Counted from the first letter of the stretch, positions 24,591 through 35,482 are shown. The stretch: 47,442 bases of DNA from Bacteroidota bacterium (GCA_024279425.1 JAJRRO010000063.1:1-47442), one strand, 5' to 3'. A program made the numbers and translations. Notes: generated from the letters alone by a model not told the origin.

Positions 24591-25224
24591 GCTCTTTTTT
24601 ACGTAAATCTATATATTCGTTAAAATCATTTTGGCCAAGTACTTTAGGTAAGCCTTTATCCTGTAAATAAAGGGTGAAACCACTTCCTAACATTTGAAGT
24701 ATGACTTTACTCTTTACATTTTCCTCTTTTTAAAGGTTTACCGCAATGGACTTATCCTCGATCACATTGAAGTTTTTAAGCACTCTAAGCTTTGTCGTTG
24801 TAAGCCTTGAATTGTTAAATCCGATTGTAACAAAAAACTGTTCCTTTTTATTGGCATCCGAAAATTCGAATCCAATTTCTCCATTTCCAATGCACGAATC
24901 CAAATCGATTGAATAGGTCGCAAAAGGATTAAAACCTCCAAACCATATTGCAGTCTGCGTATCTTCTTTGGATTGAATGACTAATTTGTCATTATTGATT
25001 AAAATGTTGGCTTGTTCATTAGAATAATGTTTCGCAGGGTGCATTACCGATAATCCAACGATTTTTTGGGGTTCAAGTCTTGCCAATGAAATTGATTGAT
25101 CCTCATCAAATATCATTCTTTGCACACCTTGTCTTACAAAGTTTATCTTCTCTGGTGAAGTCTGACTTAACCCAACGTGATTTATAGTAATGACCAGAAT
25201 TATGGAAAGAAATAGATATTTCAT
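24580..25224 (-). pseudogene. Secreted protein truncated by IS21, with an in-frame stop
   Basis: A signal peptide (ending GLSQ, about residue 20) and 144 further residues lead to a TAA at 24730. The same frame then continues for 49 more protein-like residues (VILQMLGSGFTLYLQDKGLP, then VLGQNDFNEYIDLRKKEHIG) to a TGA lying inside the IS21 end. The content is beta-rich (NILINNDKLVIQS, TAIWFGGFNPFATYSIDLDS), like the N-terminal concanavalin-type domain of a larger carbohydrate-active protein. I cannot name the family. The gene is last in the run with the DUF1080 and cytochrome genes, starting 11 bases after the DUF1080 stop. Both the nonsense codon and the lost 3' part make it non-functional as a full protein. 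Confidence 0.6.
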
Positions 25225-25235
25225 AAATTTTATTG

Positions 25236-25943
25236 TTACTCTTTTTTAGATAATTTTCTGATATTAATATCCTTATAAAACACCTGCATGTTTGGTCCTT
25301 TGTGAACCTGAAGAGCGAACAATCCAGCATCTGAATTCTTGCCTGTTTCATTATCAACTACATCAATGGTTTTATGCCCATTTATATAATGCTGCAAGTG
25401 ATTACCTTTGGCAATAACCTTATAATCGTTCCATTGTTCACTTTTGATATTCTCTTGAATAAAAGCACTGTCTGCAAATTGATTTTCAGATTTATTTCCA
25501 TCTTTATCAATAACAACCTGTTTTCCTCGTTTTGCTAAAACTCCTCTCCCTTTTTCTTCGTATAAAATTCCGGTATGGTCTAAACCAGCCTCCATATCTG
25601 CTTGATATCCACCCACAACAAACAAGGCTTCATCAATTACTTTTGAACGGTATTGAACACCACTATTACCACCTATAATCTTATATTGAAAAGTGAGTTC
25701 AAAATCTAAAAATGAATCTTCATATATTAAAAAGGTGTTCCTTTCTATTTGATTTTCATCTGTCGTTTGACCTAGAATACAGCCATCCTTCACTGACCAA
25801 ATACGAGAATCTCCTCGCCATTTATCCAAACCTTCTCCATTAAAGAGCGAAATTATTTTTGCTTTTTCCTGCGAAGTTTCATTTTGAGATTTGCATGACA
25901 AAAGTGTAATACAAACAAATAGATACACCCAACTTAGTTTCAT
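25236..25943 (-). CDS. DUF1080 lipoprotein (3-keto-glycoside hydrolase family)
   Basis: 235 residues. It has a lipoprotein signal with lipobox ITLLSCKSQ (Cys about 17) and then one DUF1080 concanavalin-like domain: ISLFNGEGLDKWRGDSRIWSVKDG at the start, NSGVQYRSKVID with the conserved glycine/arginine turn, GYQADMEAG, the EQWNDYKVIAKGN strand and a closing LQVHKGPNMQVFYKDINIR. Members of this family hydrolyse 3-keto-glycosides, generated beforehand by Gfo/Idh-type oxidoreductases; this is established for gut Bacteroides enzymes. Here it is lipid-anchored, probably in the periplasm or on the surface. It shares a minus-strand run with the cytochrome-type dehydrogenase upstream and the truncated gene downstream. 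Confidence 0.85.
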   Translation of the reverse strand: MKLSWVYLFVCITLLSCKSQNETSQEKAKIISLFNGEGLDKWRGDSRIWSVKDGCILGQTTDENQIERNTFLIYEDSFLDFELTFQYKIIGGNSGVQYRSKVIDEALFVVGGYQADMEAGLDHTGILYEEKGRGVLAKRGKQVVIDKDGNKSENQFADSAFIQENIKSEQWNDYKVIAKGNHLQHYINGHKTIDVVDNETGKNSDAGLFALQVHKGPNMQVFYKDINIRKLSKKE

Positions 25944-25978
25944 TATTTTGTTTTTATGTGATTTTTTATTTAAAAAAA

Positions 25979-28597
25979 TTAATTTTTATACACTTTATTA
26001 TTTTTATCTCCTCCTGCAACCAAATACGCCAATAAATCTGTTAACTCTTGTTCATTTAATCGATTAAAAAGTCCAGGAGGCATTGGTGAAACCAGAGATT
26101 CTTCTTTTGAATCAATTCTACTTTTTCGAATGATTGTTTTTAAATCGGGTGCGAAAGCATTGGTACTTATCTGCAGCGCGCCTTTATCTTCTTCTATAAC
26201 TTTACCCGTAACCATTCTACCGTCTTCCATATGATACGTGTCATAGCGGTATCTATCAGAAATTGTGGACGAAGGATCTACAACAGCCTCGGCTAAATCC
26301 TCAATTGAGAACCTAGTCCCTACTTTAGATAAATCTGGCCCTATATTTCTTCCTACTCCATTCATACTATGACAATTTGCACATAACGAAGCCTTAAAAT
26401 AATCTCGCCCGTTTTCAAAATTTGCGTTCTTTCTGTTTTTAGAATACGCTTCTTTCACAGATGAAACACTCCAATTTTGGCCAGGGCCATTAGGCTGTTT
26501 TGCTCCTTTTGCAAAATTATTTACATCTCTCAGTGCTTCACTTGCCAAAGCTTCGAAAAACTGTCTATCCTCTATAGGTACATTTGCAAGTGCTGTTTCT
26601 TGAATTGCACGAATAAACTGGGCATACGATTTTCCTCCCGACCTTTGCAAAGCTTTACTATACCAATCAAAATACCTTGTTCTCAATTCCTTCGTCCAGC
26701 CCTCAGTAATAACACCTAAACTCTTGGCATAACTTACATGTTGAGCATTTGGCATGTTTTCTAGCATCTCTTCTACTTGTTTTCCGTATTGCTCACTTCG
26801 TTGAGAAATTTCACTAGAAAGATAAAGACATTTCTGACTTTTATCTTCTTCTCCAGACTCCATAGCCGTTAACGTAGATTCAATGATTTCTGATCCTTGT
26901 AAAAAACTAAGTGTTTTGCACAACTCTTTGTTTACAACGGCAGAACTCTTTAAGTACTCAGGTAGTAATATATGAACAAGACGACTCTTTAGAGATGCAT
27001 TTATAGTATTCTCTTTACGAATCAATAATAACTCAATAGCTCTAACAAAATCGATTTTCTTTGACTCTTCGAAAGATGTCCAATCAATTTCTACTAATTT
27101 GTTTAGCGCATTCTCTTTATCAGAATCATTTCCACTTCTAGCAATCGCAATAGACAAAGCAATAGTTGAATTATGAGATTTGTTTTTATTAATCTCATTT
27201 TTCCAAAGATTATAATCTTGCTGTTCCAATGCTGTTCTAGCTGCAAATCTTGTAAATCGATCTTCATGATCTATGTTAGAAAGTATAAAGTCAATTTTAC
27301 TAGCATCTTTCTTGGTATGCAATACTTCTAATTCTTTTCTTAATGATCTTTCTTTTTTTCCTCCTTCATGTTCTGCTAATTGAATAACTTCATTAGGTTT
27401 ATCACCTTCATATTTAAGTCTATACAATTTCGACTCTAAACGTCTTCCTCCTGTCAAAAAATAAATTGCTCCATCATCTCCAACGATTCCTTTCGTTAAA
27501 GGTAAAGGCACTCCTGATAAAAATTGTGTTATTTCTACATCATAACTACTTCCTTTAGGAGTCAAACTAGCAAAATACATGGTTCCATAACTCCAATCAA
27601 ATAAGAAAAGCCCCTTTTGATAATAGGACGGAAACTTAAGTCCTTCGCCATGTATTAATCCTGTTGGAGATCCTTGTCCTAAATTGGCAATTCCAGGTAA
27701 ATTATCTGGATATTCTGGCAAGAATTTTCCAGATCCCGAACGCCAACCAAACTCACTACCACTCGTAAAATGACATAATCGAATAGGTCTATACCAAGGC
27801 ATTCCTAAATCCAATTCCATATCTGAATCAAAACCAAATAATTCTCCATCTTGATTGAAAGCAATATCATAAGTGTTTCGCATTCCAACATTATGAACAA
27901 TCCATTCCTCTGTTTCAATATTGACCTTTGCAACCCATCCTCCTGGTGCTTTTATTTCATTTACATGGCCACTTGGATCTTTTATAGAAGGAATTATATT
28001 GTCTTCATCCCAAATTCGTGGCGCATAACTCTGTATTTCTTCAGGTATCTTTATACGATTGCCCAAAACCAAATAGAGGTCTTTTTTATCTGGAGAGAGT
28101 AATATATTATGAGGTCCATGCTCTCCAAAACTACCTTTAAAAATTCGCAAAGCTTGCACTTTGTCTAATGCTCCATCACCACTGCTATCCATAATTTTGT
28201 AAAATCCACTATGGATAAACAAATCGCGCCTAACATTAGAATTTACCAATACATACAAAACGCCTTTATGCCAAAGAAGCCCCTGTGCCAGTCCAATATT
28301 TAAATCTAGTTTTTTAACAACAATTCCTCTTAATTTGTTGCTACTGTTTGGAAGAGTAACGTGGTAAATATGACCAAACTGATCGGAAGTATATAGATTC
28401 CCTTGATCATCTTTTGTCATGGCTACCCAAGAACCTTGTTCATGATCTTTAGGTGTGTACAAATCTTCTAAAACAAACCCTTTCGGAATTGTGATTTCAT
28501 TTGAAACATAGGTTTCAACAATTGGCTGTTCTTTGTTTGTACAAGAAACAAAAATTATTAAGGACACTAATAAAAAAGTGTAAACTGCTTTTTTCAT
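25979..28597 (-). CDS. PVC-type heme-binding membrane-bound dehydrogenase-like lipoprotein
   Basis: 872 residues with lipobox LIIFVSCTN (Cys about 19). Residues about 30-400 form a beta-propeller of the sorbosone/glucose dehydrogenase type (DDQGNLYTSDQFGHIYHV, FNQDGELFGFDSDMELDLG). A helical HEAT-like segment spans about 420-720. The C-terminal cytochrome c domain has Cys739-Ala-Asn-Cys742-His743 and a likely axial Met in VSPMPPGLF (about 839). The architecture matches large planctomycete/Bacteroidota proteins thought to oxidise sugars in the periplasm and pass electrons to heme. It lies between two DUF1080 genes, which supports a role in generating 3-keto sugars or accepting their electrons. 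The substrate is unknown. Confidence 0.85.
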   Translation of the reverse strand: MKKAVYTFLLVSLIIFVSCTNKEQPIVETYVSNEITIPKGFVLEDLYTPKDHEQGSWVAMTKDDQGNLYTSDQFGHIYHVTLPNSSNKLRGIVVKKLDLNIGLAQGLLWHKGVLYVLVNSNVRRDLFIHSGFYKIMDSSGDGALDKVQALRIFKGSFGEHGPHNILLSPDKKDLYLVLGNRIKIPEEIQSYAPRIWDEDNIIPSIKDPSGHVNEIKAPGGWVAKVNIETEEWIVHNVGMRNTYDIAFNQDGELFGFDSDMELDLGMPWYRPIRLCHFTSGSEFGWRSGSGKFLPEYPDNLPGIANLGQGSPTGLIHGEGLKFPSYYQKGLFLFDWSYGTMYFASLTPKGSSYDVEITQFLSGVPLPLTKGIVGDDGAIYFLTGGRRLESKLYRLKYEGDKPNEVIQLAEHEGGKKERSLRKELEVLHTKKDASKIDFILSNIDHEDRFTRFAARTALEQQDYNLWKNEINKNKSHNSTIALSIAIARSGNDSDKENALNKLVEIDWTSFEESKKIDFVRAIELLLIRKENTINASLKSRLVHILLPEYLKSSAVVNKELCKTLSFLQGSEIIESTLTAMESGEEDKSQKCLYLSSEISQRSEQYGKQVEEMLENMPNAQHVSYAKSLGVITEGWTKELRTRYFDWYSKALQRSGGKSYAQFIRAIQETALANVPIEDRQFFEALASEALRDVNNFAKGAKQPNGPGQNWSVSSVKEAYSKNRKNANFENGRDYFKASLCANCHSMNGVGRNIGPDLSKVGTRFSIEDLAEAVVDPSSTISDRYRYDTYHMEDGRMVTGKVIEEDKGALQISTNAFAPDLKTIIRKSRIDSKEESLVSPMPPGLFNRLNEQELTDLLAYLVAGGDKNNKVYKN

Positions 28598-28667
28598 TAA
28601 TTTGGATTTAAAATTATATACATTTGAGACCTTGACATCGTCATTTTATTTTTCAAAATATCTAAGT

Positions 28668-30059
28668 CTAATTCAATTCTTTAATTTTTACGTTTCTGAA
28701 TTTCACCTCATCTCCATGGTCTTGTAACAAGATATGTCCCGTCTCAAAATTCCCGAAATTCTCCCACTTTTGATATTTGCTATAATTTACAAAAGCATCC
28801 CACATCTGTGTATTTCTTTCGTATTCTACCACTTTAACACCATTTAAGAAATGAGCCACTTTATTTCCTCGTACTTCTACGCTAGCTCGGTTCCATTTAT
28901 TAATCCCGTTAAAACGTTTTACTTTTAAATTTTTATTAAACATTTGTCCGTTTGCTGGAATCAAATCATATAAAGAAGCAACAGTTCTGTTACCTAGATT
29001 TCCTTTTTTTGCATCAGGATGTTTCTTGTCGTCTAAAATTTGGAATTCACATCCAATGGCAGATCCACCCCCACTATTTATATTTCCTTGAACAAAGTAT
29101 TTTATTCCACTATTTGCTCCTTCCGTCATATTAAAATCAACTTCCAAAACAAAGTTTTTATATTGTTTCTCTGTTACTATATCTCCACCGTTACCTGATT
29201 CTGCTCCATCTGATTTTTCAACTACCAAATCGTCATCTTCAATATGCCAACCACGACTTGGAAATTCGTTCAATTTTACACCTCTCCAACCTTTGGTTGA
29301 TTTTCCATCCCACAATAATTTCCAACCATTTGCCTTTTCAGTTGCTGTTAATTCATTGGTTAAATAACTTACTTCTCTAATATCACTTGGCATTGATTTA
29401 CGATGATCCTGAACATTATCCGTTATAATGCGAATATTCTTCCAACGAATCGTTTTACCTTCACGGTCTTTACTACTTCCTATTCCATGTACTTGTAGTC
29501 CAATGAAACCTTCTGCCGTTAAATCATCAACTAAGTTTGAAACAGGGATACCGTTTAACCATGTTCTGATAGAGTTTCCTACAGCCTCTACTCTGAAAGA
29601 ATTCCACTGCTCTTTTTTATATGCCTTTTTAGCGACTTGATTGTATTCAACTGGATATAGCCATCCTCTTCTACCTTCATCAAAAATTCCGGCAGACCAA
29701 GCTCTTTCGCTGTGATCACATTCTACTTGATAACCATGAACTTTTCCATCTCTATAGTCCTTAAAACTGTTACTTCTTACCTGAACACCAGAATTAATAC
29801 CAGCATCCATTCTCATATCATATTCCAAAATAAAATCGCCGTATAATTTCTTTGTCGTAAGAAAAGTATTTGGAGTTCCAGTTTTAGTAGTTCCTACAAT
29901 CGTTCCATCCTCAATTTTGTATTCCGCTTCACCGTTTAAAACTTTCCATCCTTTTAAATTTTTTCCATTAAAAAGATTCTTCCATTCCGCACTTTCTTGT
30001 GCCGTAGCAATTAGTGTAGAACTGACAAACAACAGTCCTAGTAAACATATTTTTCTCAT
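28668..30059 (-). CDS. Secreted protein with two DUF1080 domains
   Basis: 463 residues: a signal peptide (ends IATAQ, about residue 21), then tandem DUF1080 concanavalin-like domains. The first (about 23-215) opens [19 protein letters not shown] and contains [14 protein letters not shown] and [19 protein letters not shown]. The second (about 240-463) opens [20 protein letters not shown] and contains [11 protein letters not shown] and a closing [18 protein letters not shown]. Family function is hydrolysis of 3-keto-glycosides. Tandem arrangement suggests two substrates or a binding-plus-catalysis split. It is the first gene of the run that continues into the cytochrome and single-domain DUF1080 genes, and the 200-base gap upstream probably holds the promoter. 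Confidence 0.85.
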   Translation of the reverse strand: MRKICLLGLLFVSSTLIATAQESAEWKNLFNGKNLKGWKVLNGEAEYKIEDGTIVGTTKTGTPNTFLTTKKLYGDFILEYDMRMDAGINSGVQVRSNSFKDYRDGKVHGYQVECDHSERAWSAGIFDEGRRGWLYPVEYNQVAKKAYKKEQWNSFRVEAVGNSIRTWLNGIPVSNLVDDLTAEGFIGLQVHGIGSSKDREGKTIRWKNIRIITDNVQDHRKSMPSDIREVSYLTNELTATEKANGWKLLWDGKSTKGWRGVKLNEFPSRGWHIEDDDLVVEKSDGAESGNGGDIVTEKQYKNFVLEVDFNMTEGANSGIKYFVQGNINSGGGSAIGCEFQILDDKKHPDAKKGNLGNRTVASLYDLIPANGQMFNKNLKVKRFNGINKWNRASVEVRGNKVAHFLNGVKVVEYERNTQMWDAFVNYSKYQKWENFGNFETGHILLQDHGDEVKFRNVKIKELN

Positions 30060-30183
30060 TTAATTATTTATTTAAGTTTTACTTTATTTATTCTTCAACT
30101 CAAAATTAGTATCCTATTCTTGCAAACCTTTTAAACTACATAACAATTAGCAAATCCAATTTTTTGAAAGTCAAACATTTTAT

Positions 30184-30197
30184 CGTGTGTGAACACG
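30184..30197. promoter_or_regulatory. Small inverted repeat upstream of the DUF1080/cytochrome run
   Basis: CGTGT-GTGA-ACACG lies about 125 bases upstream of the 30059 start, in the only sizeable gap ahead of that run. The half-site resembles the CGTG/CACG arms of the inverted repeat upstream of susC (40586-40625). It is a possible operator for a shared regulator, but the repeat is short and could occur by chance. Confidence 0.25.
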
Positions 30198-30259
30198 GGC
30201 ATACTTGAATTTTGTTCCTTTTTAGTTAAATTGTTTCTAACTAATTCTTTACTGGTTGA

Positions 30260-32278
30260 CTAGTCATTTTCCACCTTTAACACTCCACCATTAGTCAAAT
30301 CGTTATGATTGATTTCTGGCTTATCAAGAACAGCGTCATTCCATTTAGCGTTTTTAATATATCTATTAGTATTGCTATTATCTTCAGTTACGATTTCTAT
30401 TTTATCACCTTTATAATAATTGGTATTCAAATGAATAGTGATTTTATCAAAAATCGGACTTCCAATATCCACCTTAGGTGTCAACTCAGCACCAGATTTC
30501 ATTTCAAACAATCCCATTTTCATCAATGCCGAAAGTGAGCCCATTAGCCCTTGATCTTCATCTCCACTATAACCTAAATTAGGAGATAAATCACCAAACA
30601 CCGTATTTACTACTTCTCTCGACCAATATTGCGTAAGCCAAGGTTTTCCAATATGGTTAAACACGAAAGCGGTTTCTATAGAGGGTTGATTGCCATAATT
30701 AATCGGTATTTTTCTATAGGCATCATCCAATTCACTCGAATGGGATTTTCCTGAAGTAAAATCTAATTTTGCTGCTGTTTCAAAAGACTCATTCAACTTA
30801 TCTACTGCAGCGTCATTTCCTCCCATTAATTTAGCGAGACCTTCAAGATCTTGCGGTACATACCACGTGGCTTGAGCGGAGCTGGCCTCTACGAATCTTT
30901 TTTTAACCTCATAAGGATCAAAAGGTGTTTGCCAATTTCCATCATGATCTTTAGGTCCCATCCACCCAGTTTCTGAATCAAACACATTCTTCCAATTATT
31001 TGATCGAGACTTAAACAACTTATAATCCTCCTCTTTTCCTAAGGCTTTTGCCATTTGAGCTAGGCACCAATCTTGATAAGCATATTCTAAGGTTTGGCCT
31101 GCTCCTCCTTGATGTCCTGCATACCTTTTACCTAAGGGATAAGGAACATAGCCTTTATCAATATAATATTCTAAACCACCCCCCTTTTATAGTTTTATGT
31201 TCGTACCCAGACTTCCCCATAGTACCACCAAGCATATGGTTTTTCTTCATGCCCTGATATACTTTCTCCACGTCGTAATTTCGAATGCCTTTCATGTAAG
31301 CACCAACAATAAACGGGGTGGAAGAAGCTCCAGTCATTACGTGCGTATAATTTCCTCCTGATGGGCCTCTTGGAATAAATCCTCCATCATCGTACATGAG
31401 TAACATCGAAGTAATAAATTCTTCAGCTATTTCGGGATAAACCAACTCCCATAGGGTCGTAATTGTCCATTGTGCTTCCCAAAAAGAGTCTGAATTGTAA
31501 TGATTGAATTTTGGGCTCCCGTTCGCATCCAAAGGAATTTGCCCTGTCCTCGGCTGATCCCCAGTCATATCACAGTATTGTCCATTTGCATCACTAACAA
31601 TGCGCCTTCCTTGTAATGACTTCCATAAATCGGTATAAAAAAGACGTTGCTGCTTTTCTGTATTTCCTTCAATTTCAATACGTCCTAGACGTTCATTCCA
31701 CTCATTTCTAGATTCCGCAACTACCTTGTCGAAATCCCAATGATTCAGTTCTTTTTCTGTATTTAGTTTTGCCTGGTCTGCATTTACATAAGAAATTCCA
31801 ACTTTCATTTGTGGAATCCTACACGTCTTGTAGAGGTTAACTCAACATTGATTCCATAATCTTTTAGTTTTAACTGATGGTAACCGGGAAACACGGTTTC
31901 ATCATCATGAGAAAAAGAAGACTGGTAATTATTTTGTCCCAAATGACCTTTAAATTTTCCAGTTGTTGGCATAACAGGTACACCAGAAAGTTGCCAAGCG
32001 CGGATATGACTGAAAAACTTTATAGAATCTTCATCATATCGATAACCCGAATTCCATGCCCAATCAATATCCATATCTGGACTCACATTAACTATTCCAA
32101 ATGGTCTACTCGCTGAGGAAAAATAAAACCAACGTGAATTAGCGGCATCTAAAAATGGATATACCATATCTACAAACTCCGGGCTATCCTTTTCTTTATT
32201 AATATTTATACTGCAACTGCACAGCAATAATGTTAATAGTATAGTGCAAAACAATATGTATTTAGTTCTTGATAGCAT
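30260..32278 (-). pseudogene. GH92 alpha-mannosidase, broken in two places
   Basis: Three minus-strand pieces make one GH92 lipoprotein. The N-terminal part (32278-31805, lipobox LLCSCS, then FLDAANSRWFYFSSASRPFG) ends RRVGFHK. The sequence then jumps to MKVGISYVNADQAKL (31808 on), losing roughly 100 residues that normally lie between. The middle part (EAQWTITTLWELVYPE, GGFIPRGPSGGNYTHVMTG) shifts frame at a run of six G near 31187-31192, where five would keep the frame. The rest (GLEYYIDKGYVPYPLG to the end, with YSGDEDQGLMGSLSALM) is in the third frame. GH92 enzymes are calcium-dependent exo-alpha-mannosidases. The deletion should inactivate this copy whatever the status of the G run. Confidence 0.85.
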
Positions 32279-32368
32279 ATGATTTGATTTCTTAATTTTT
32301 GAATGTGTTTTTATATTATAGCCACAAAAGTTTTCAATTTTTCATGCTAAAAAACTTGAATGATCCAT

Positions 32369-33922
32369 TTATTTACGCATAGTAACTCCCGAGATATTTG
32401 AATTTTTACCGAAGGGTTTAACTTCTTTTAGCACACTTCCATTTACAGACAACTTACTTAAATTTAGCCCTTTTACATCTTTTATCACAAATTGTGTATG
32501 TTTTGATTGAGAAAAAACACTGCCTCCCTCAATATTTAAATTTCTAACATCATCAAAAACATATGCTGGGCGATAATCCTGCTCTCTGGCACTTAACCGA
32601 ACATTTTTCATTGAAAGCCCATCTACATGTCGAACATATAATCCCCAAGATGGTAATTCTCCAAACATAGAAAATTCAGGATATGAAAATTCTCTTTCTG
32701 GAACGGAATTCAATCGCCAAAGCGGCAAACTGGCATACCCTTGATCTCCCCTCCCTGGATATGAAATTGAAACATTTTCTAAACTAACATTTTGTACATT
32801 ATGTCCTGGAAGTCCAGATATTGAAGCTGGAAATATATTGTGGAAAAATGGAGAAACAGGTCCTTGTATGACATATTCAATATCCGGCTTTTCAAAAGGA
32901 ATGTGAACATTTAAATTTTTGATAGTTATATTTTTAATAGACCCTATTTCACCTTCTTTATTTCTACGACCTAATTTAATAAAAAGAGCATTTCCTGTAT
33001 TCGTGGCTGTAACATTTTTTACTACTACATTTTCAATATGTCCACCATCTACGGCTTCAAAAGCCAAAGCAGATCTATAAGTGTCAAAAATTGTAATATT
33101 TTCTATCGTAATATTTTTAAATCCACCATGGGATGCTGTACCAAATTTTATGGCACTCGCACTAGAACGTATTGTACAATCTGCAATATAAACATTGTCA
33201 TTAGTGTGATCTTTTGAATGTGACTTTAGGCAAATTCCATCATCGGCAGCATTTACATAACAGCCTGTAACTCTCACATTCTTGCAATCGCTAATATCAA
33301 TACCATCATTATTCCAATAGGCATCACTATCGACTTTGATCTTATCAATAACCAAATTCTCGCACTTATCATACGTTTGCACCCAACAAGCTGCATTCTT
33401 TACTGTAACTTCTGAAATAAGTACATTCTTGCACTGCACCATTTCAATAATTTGAGGACGCAAATATTCACCAGGCCTTTTTCTTCTCAAATTATAATGT
33501 ACACTATCCAATTTTCCTACATGAAAAAGACTATCGACTTTTAATGCTAATTTTTGGCCTTGACCATTTATTATACCCTTACCGGTTATAGATATACGAT
33601 CTTGATTATTGGCAAGAATAAGTGACTTCCAACGATTTGTACTTTTATAATCGTAGGGATTCGTACTTCCTAAAAGAATAGCCTTCTCATTTAAATGTAA
33701 TTCTACCCCTGATTTAAGAATAATACTTCCTGATAAAAAAATTCCTTCTGGCACAATTACCTTCCCTCCTCCATTTTTAGAAGCTTGATCAATGGCAGCC
33801 TGAATAGCAGTTGTGGCTATGGTTTTTCCATCACTTTTAGCACCGAAAGATTTTATATTATATTGCTGGCCAAAGATGACCGAAGACATCATTAAAAACA
33901 AACAAGTTGTTATCAATTTCAT
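32369..33922 (-). CDS. GH28-family polygalacturonase-like hydrolase
   Basis: 517 residues from the ATG at 33922. A further upstream ATG (33985) would prepend 21 residues before an obvious signal peptide, so I prefer the inner start (signal ends SVIFGQ). The body is a right-handed beta-helix with repeated N/D-V-x-I segments. GH28 catalytic motifs appear as NNDG (about 204-207, family NTD), DD (227-228) and SHG (264-266, family GHG). The RIK motif is not obvious, as in the exo-acting and rhamnogalacturonan-specific branches. It should cleave alpha-linked galacturonic-acid bonds in a pectin-like or other uronate-containing glycan. It follows the Gfo/Idh gene in the PUL, with the broken GH92 after it. 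Confidence 0.85.
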   Translation of the reverse strand: MKLITTCLFLMMSSVIFGQQYNIKSFGAKSDGKTIATTAIQAAIDQASKNGGGKVIVPEGIFLSGSIILKSGVELHLNEKAILLGSTNPYDYKSTNRWKSLILANNQDRISITGKGIINGQGQKLALKVDSLFHVGKLDSVHYNLRRKRPGEYLRPQIIEMVQCKNVLISEVTVKNAACWVQTYDKCENLVIDKIKVDSDAYWNNDGIDISDCKNVRVTGCYVNAADDGICLKSHSKDHTNDNVYIADCTIRSSASAIKFGTASHGGFKNITIENITIFDTYRSALAFEAVDGGHIENVVVKNVTATNTGNALFIKLGRRNKEGEIGSIKNITIKNLNVHIPFEKPDIEYVIQGPVSPFFHNIFPASISGLPGHNVQNVSLENVSISYPGRGDQGYASLPLWRLNSVPEREFSYPEFSMFGELPSWGLYVRHVDGLSMKNVRLSAREQDYRPAYVFDDVRNLNIEGGSVFSQSKHTQFVIKDVKGLNLSKLSVNGSVLKEVKPFGKNSNISGVTMRK

Positions 33923-33988
33923 ATACCTGTTTTTTTCTGGAATTAGTTTTAACATCACAACAACATGAAATGATATTTCTTTCAAATT

Positions 33989-35395
33989 TTAAAGCTTATA
34001 ATATTCTTCCCATCCCTTTCTAGGCTGTGCTCCAGTAAGTAGCACATTCGCCAGTGGATTATTGGTGATTTGCTTCGTTTCACGATTGAAAATTAGTTTT
34101 GTATTTAATCTTTGTGCCAATACGCCCAAGTTAAATACTTGACTTAAAGGTCCTGCAATTTCGAAGGACGATCTACATTTTTCCTTACCCTTACATGCCA
34201 ATAAGAAATTCTGAAAATGATCTGAAGGACTTTCAGGTACTATAGGTAAACTACTTTGTATTTGTAATGCACGTTTTTCTGGAATAATCTCTAATGGACG
34301 ACCGTGACTGCCACCTTTAAAAGTTAAATCTTTACCATAAATAATTTTACCCGCTTTTAATTTTTTAGGCAATTCGGTACCATCGGTTGGTGGTGGAATG
34401 TTAGGATCTGCCTTTAATTCGCCATAACCTTCTGGTAATGGTGGTAAATTATCTACACCATCGTACCATGTAATATCAACTGGTGGCATATCGCCTCGTT
34501 CAGGAAATTTAAATACTAATGTTGAAGCTTTTGGAAAGAAAAACGGATTATGACCTTCAATTTTAACAGGATCAACCTCATAAGGTAAGCCCAACTCTAA
34601 AAATTGATGTGCGGTATCCATAATATGCGCTCCCCAATCGCCCAAAGCTCCCATACCAAAATCGTACCAGCAACGCCATTGACCATTAACAAAATCTTTA
34701 TTATAATCATGTTGGTTAGCGGTTATTAACCAAGTATCCCAGTCCATTGTTTCTGGTATATTTTCAGCATCAGGAAATTTCGTCATTTTAGTGTCAAATC
34801 CATGCCACCTTCTTCTTCCATTCATGTGTGCCGTTATGGCCGTAACATCTTTAATAATACCAGCTTCTTTCCAAGCTTTAAACTGAAAATAGTTTTCCCC
34901 AGAATGTCCTTGATTACCCATTTGAGTAACCACATTATATTTTTTTGCTCCTTTAATCATGAGTTCTACCTCATTAAAAGTACGTGCCATGGGTTTTTCT
35001 ACATATACATGAATTCCTATAGACATGGCGTGCATAGTTATTGGGAAGTGGGAAAAATCTGGAGTACCAACACTAACGGCTTCAATATCATCACCCATTT
35101 TATCGAACATCTCTCTAAAATCTTGAAAACGCGGTACGTCTGGAAATTTCTCTAAAATCTTAAGCGTATGTGGAGCACCTATATCTACATCACACAATGC
35201 CACGATATTTGCTAATCCAGTTTCAAACAATGAATTAATAATGCTTCCGCCTCTAAAACCAATCCCGCAACATGCAAGATTTACTTTATTATTAGATATT
35301 GTTTTTCCCATTGAATTTCCTAAAACTGTTGAAGGTATTAAAGAAAGTCCTGCTGTTGCTGAAGCGCTATTTTTAATAAAATTTCTTCTTTTCAT
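33989..35395 (-). CDS. Tat-exported Gfo/Idh/MocA-family oxidoreductase
   Basis: 468 residues. It begins with a twin-arginine signal, MKRRNFIKNSASATAGLSL, so it is exported folded with its bound cofactor. Residues about 38-160 form the Rossmann domain (VNLACCGIGFRGGS, ALCDVD) and carry the family motif EKP in VYVEKPMAR (about 134). The substrate domain follows, with GALGDWGAHIMDTAHQFLELG holding the catalytic Asp/His. Periplasmic members of this clade oxidise sugar C3 hydroxyls to 3-keto-glycosides, the substrate of the DUF1080 hydrolases encoded nearby. It lies downstream of susD and upstream of GH28, consistent with a role in the same PUL. Confidence 0.85.
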   Translation of the reverse strand: MKRRNFIKNSASATAGLSLIPSTVLGNSMGKTISNNKVNLACCGIGFRGGSIINSLFETGLANIVALCDVDIGAPHTLKILEKFPDVPRFQDFREMFDKMGDDIEAVSVGTPDFSHFPITMHAMSIGIHVYVEKPMARTFNEVELMIKGAKKYNVVTQMGNQGHSGENYFQFKAWKEAGIIKDVTAITAHMNGRRRWHGFDTKMTKFPDAENIPETMDWDTWLITANQHDYNKDFVNGQWRCWYDFGMGALGDWGAHIMDTAHQFLELGLPYEVDPVKIEGHNPFFFPKASTLVFKFPERGDMPPVDITWYDGVDNLPPLPEGYGELKADPNIPPPTDGTELPKKLKAGKIIYGKDLTFKGGSHGRPLEIIPEKRALQIQSSLPIVPESPSDHFQNFLLACKGKEKCRSSFEIAGPLSQVFNLGVLAQRLNTKLIFNRETKQITNNPLANVLLTGAQPRKGWEEYYKL

Positions 35396-35482
35396 ATGTC
35401 CTAACTATATTTTTTTAATTAAATGCTTAAAATTCAGTTAGCTTAATAATTCTTCTATTTATCGATTACCGTCTAGCTGTTT

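Noticed and set aside
25106-25357. Minus-strand open frame overlapping the DUF1080 end
   Set aside because: It is out of frame with two well-supported genes and has no recognisable content.
33923-33985. Upstream start for the GH28 gene
   Set aside because: It adds 21 residues before a well-formed signal peptide. The inner ATG gives a normal export signal.
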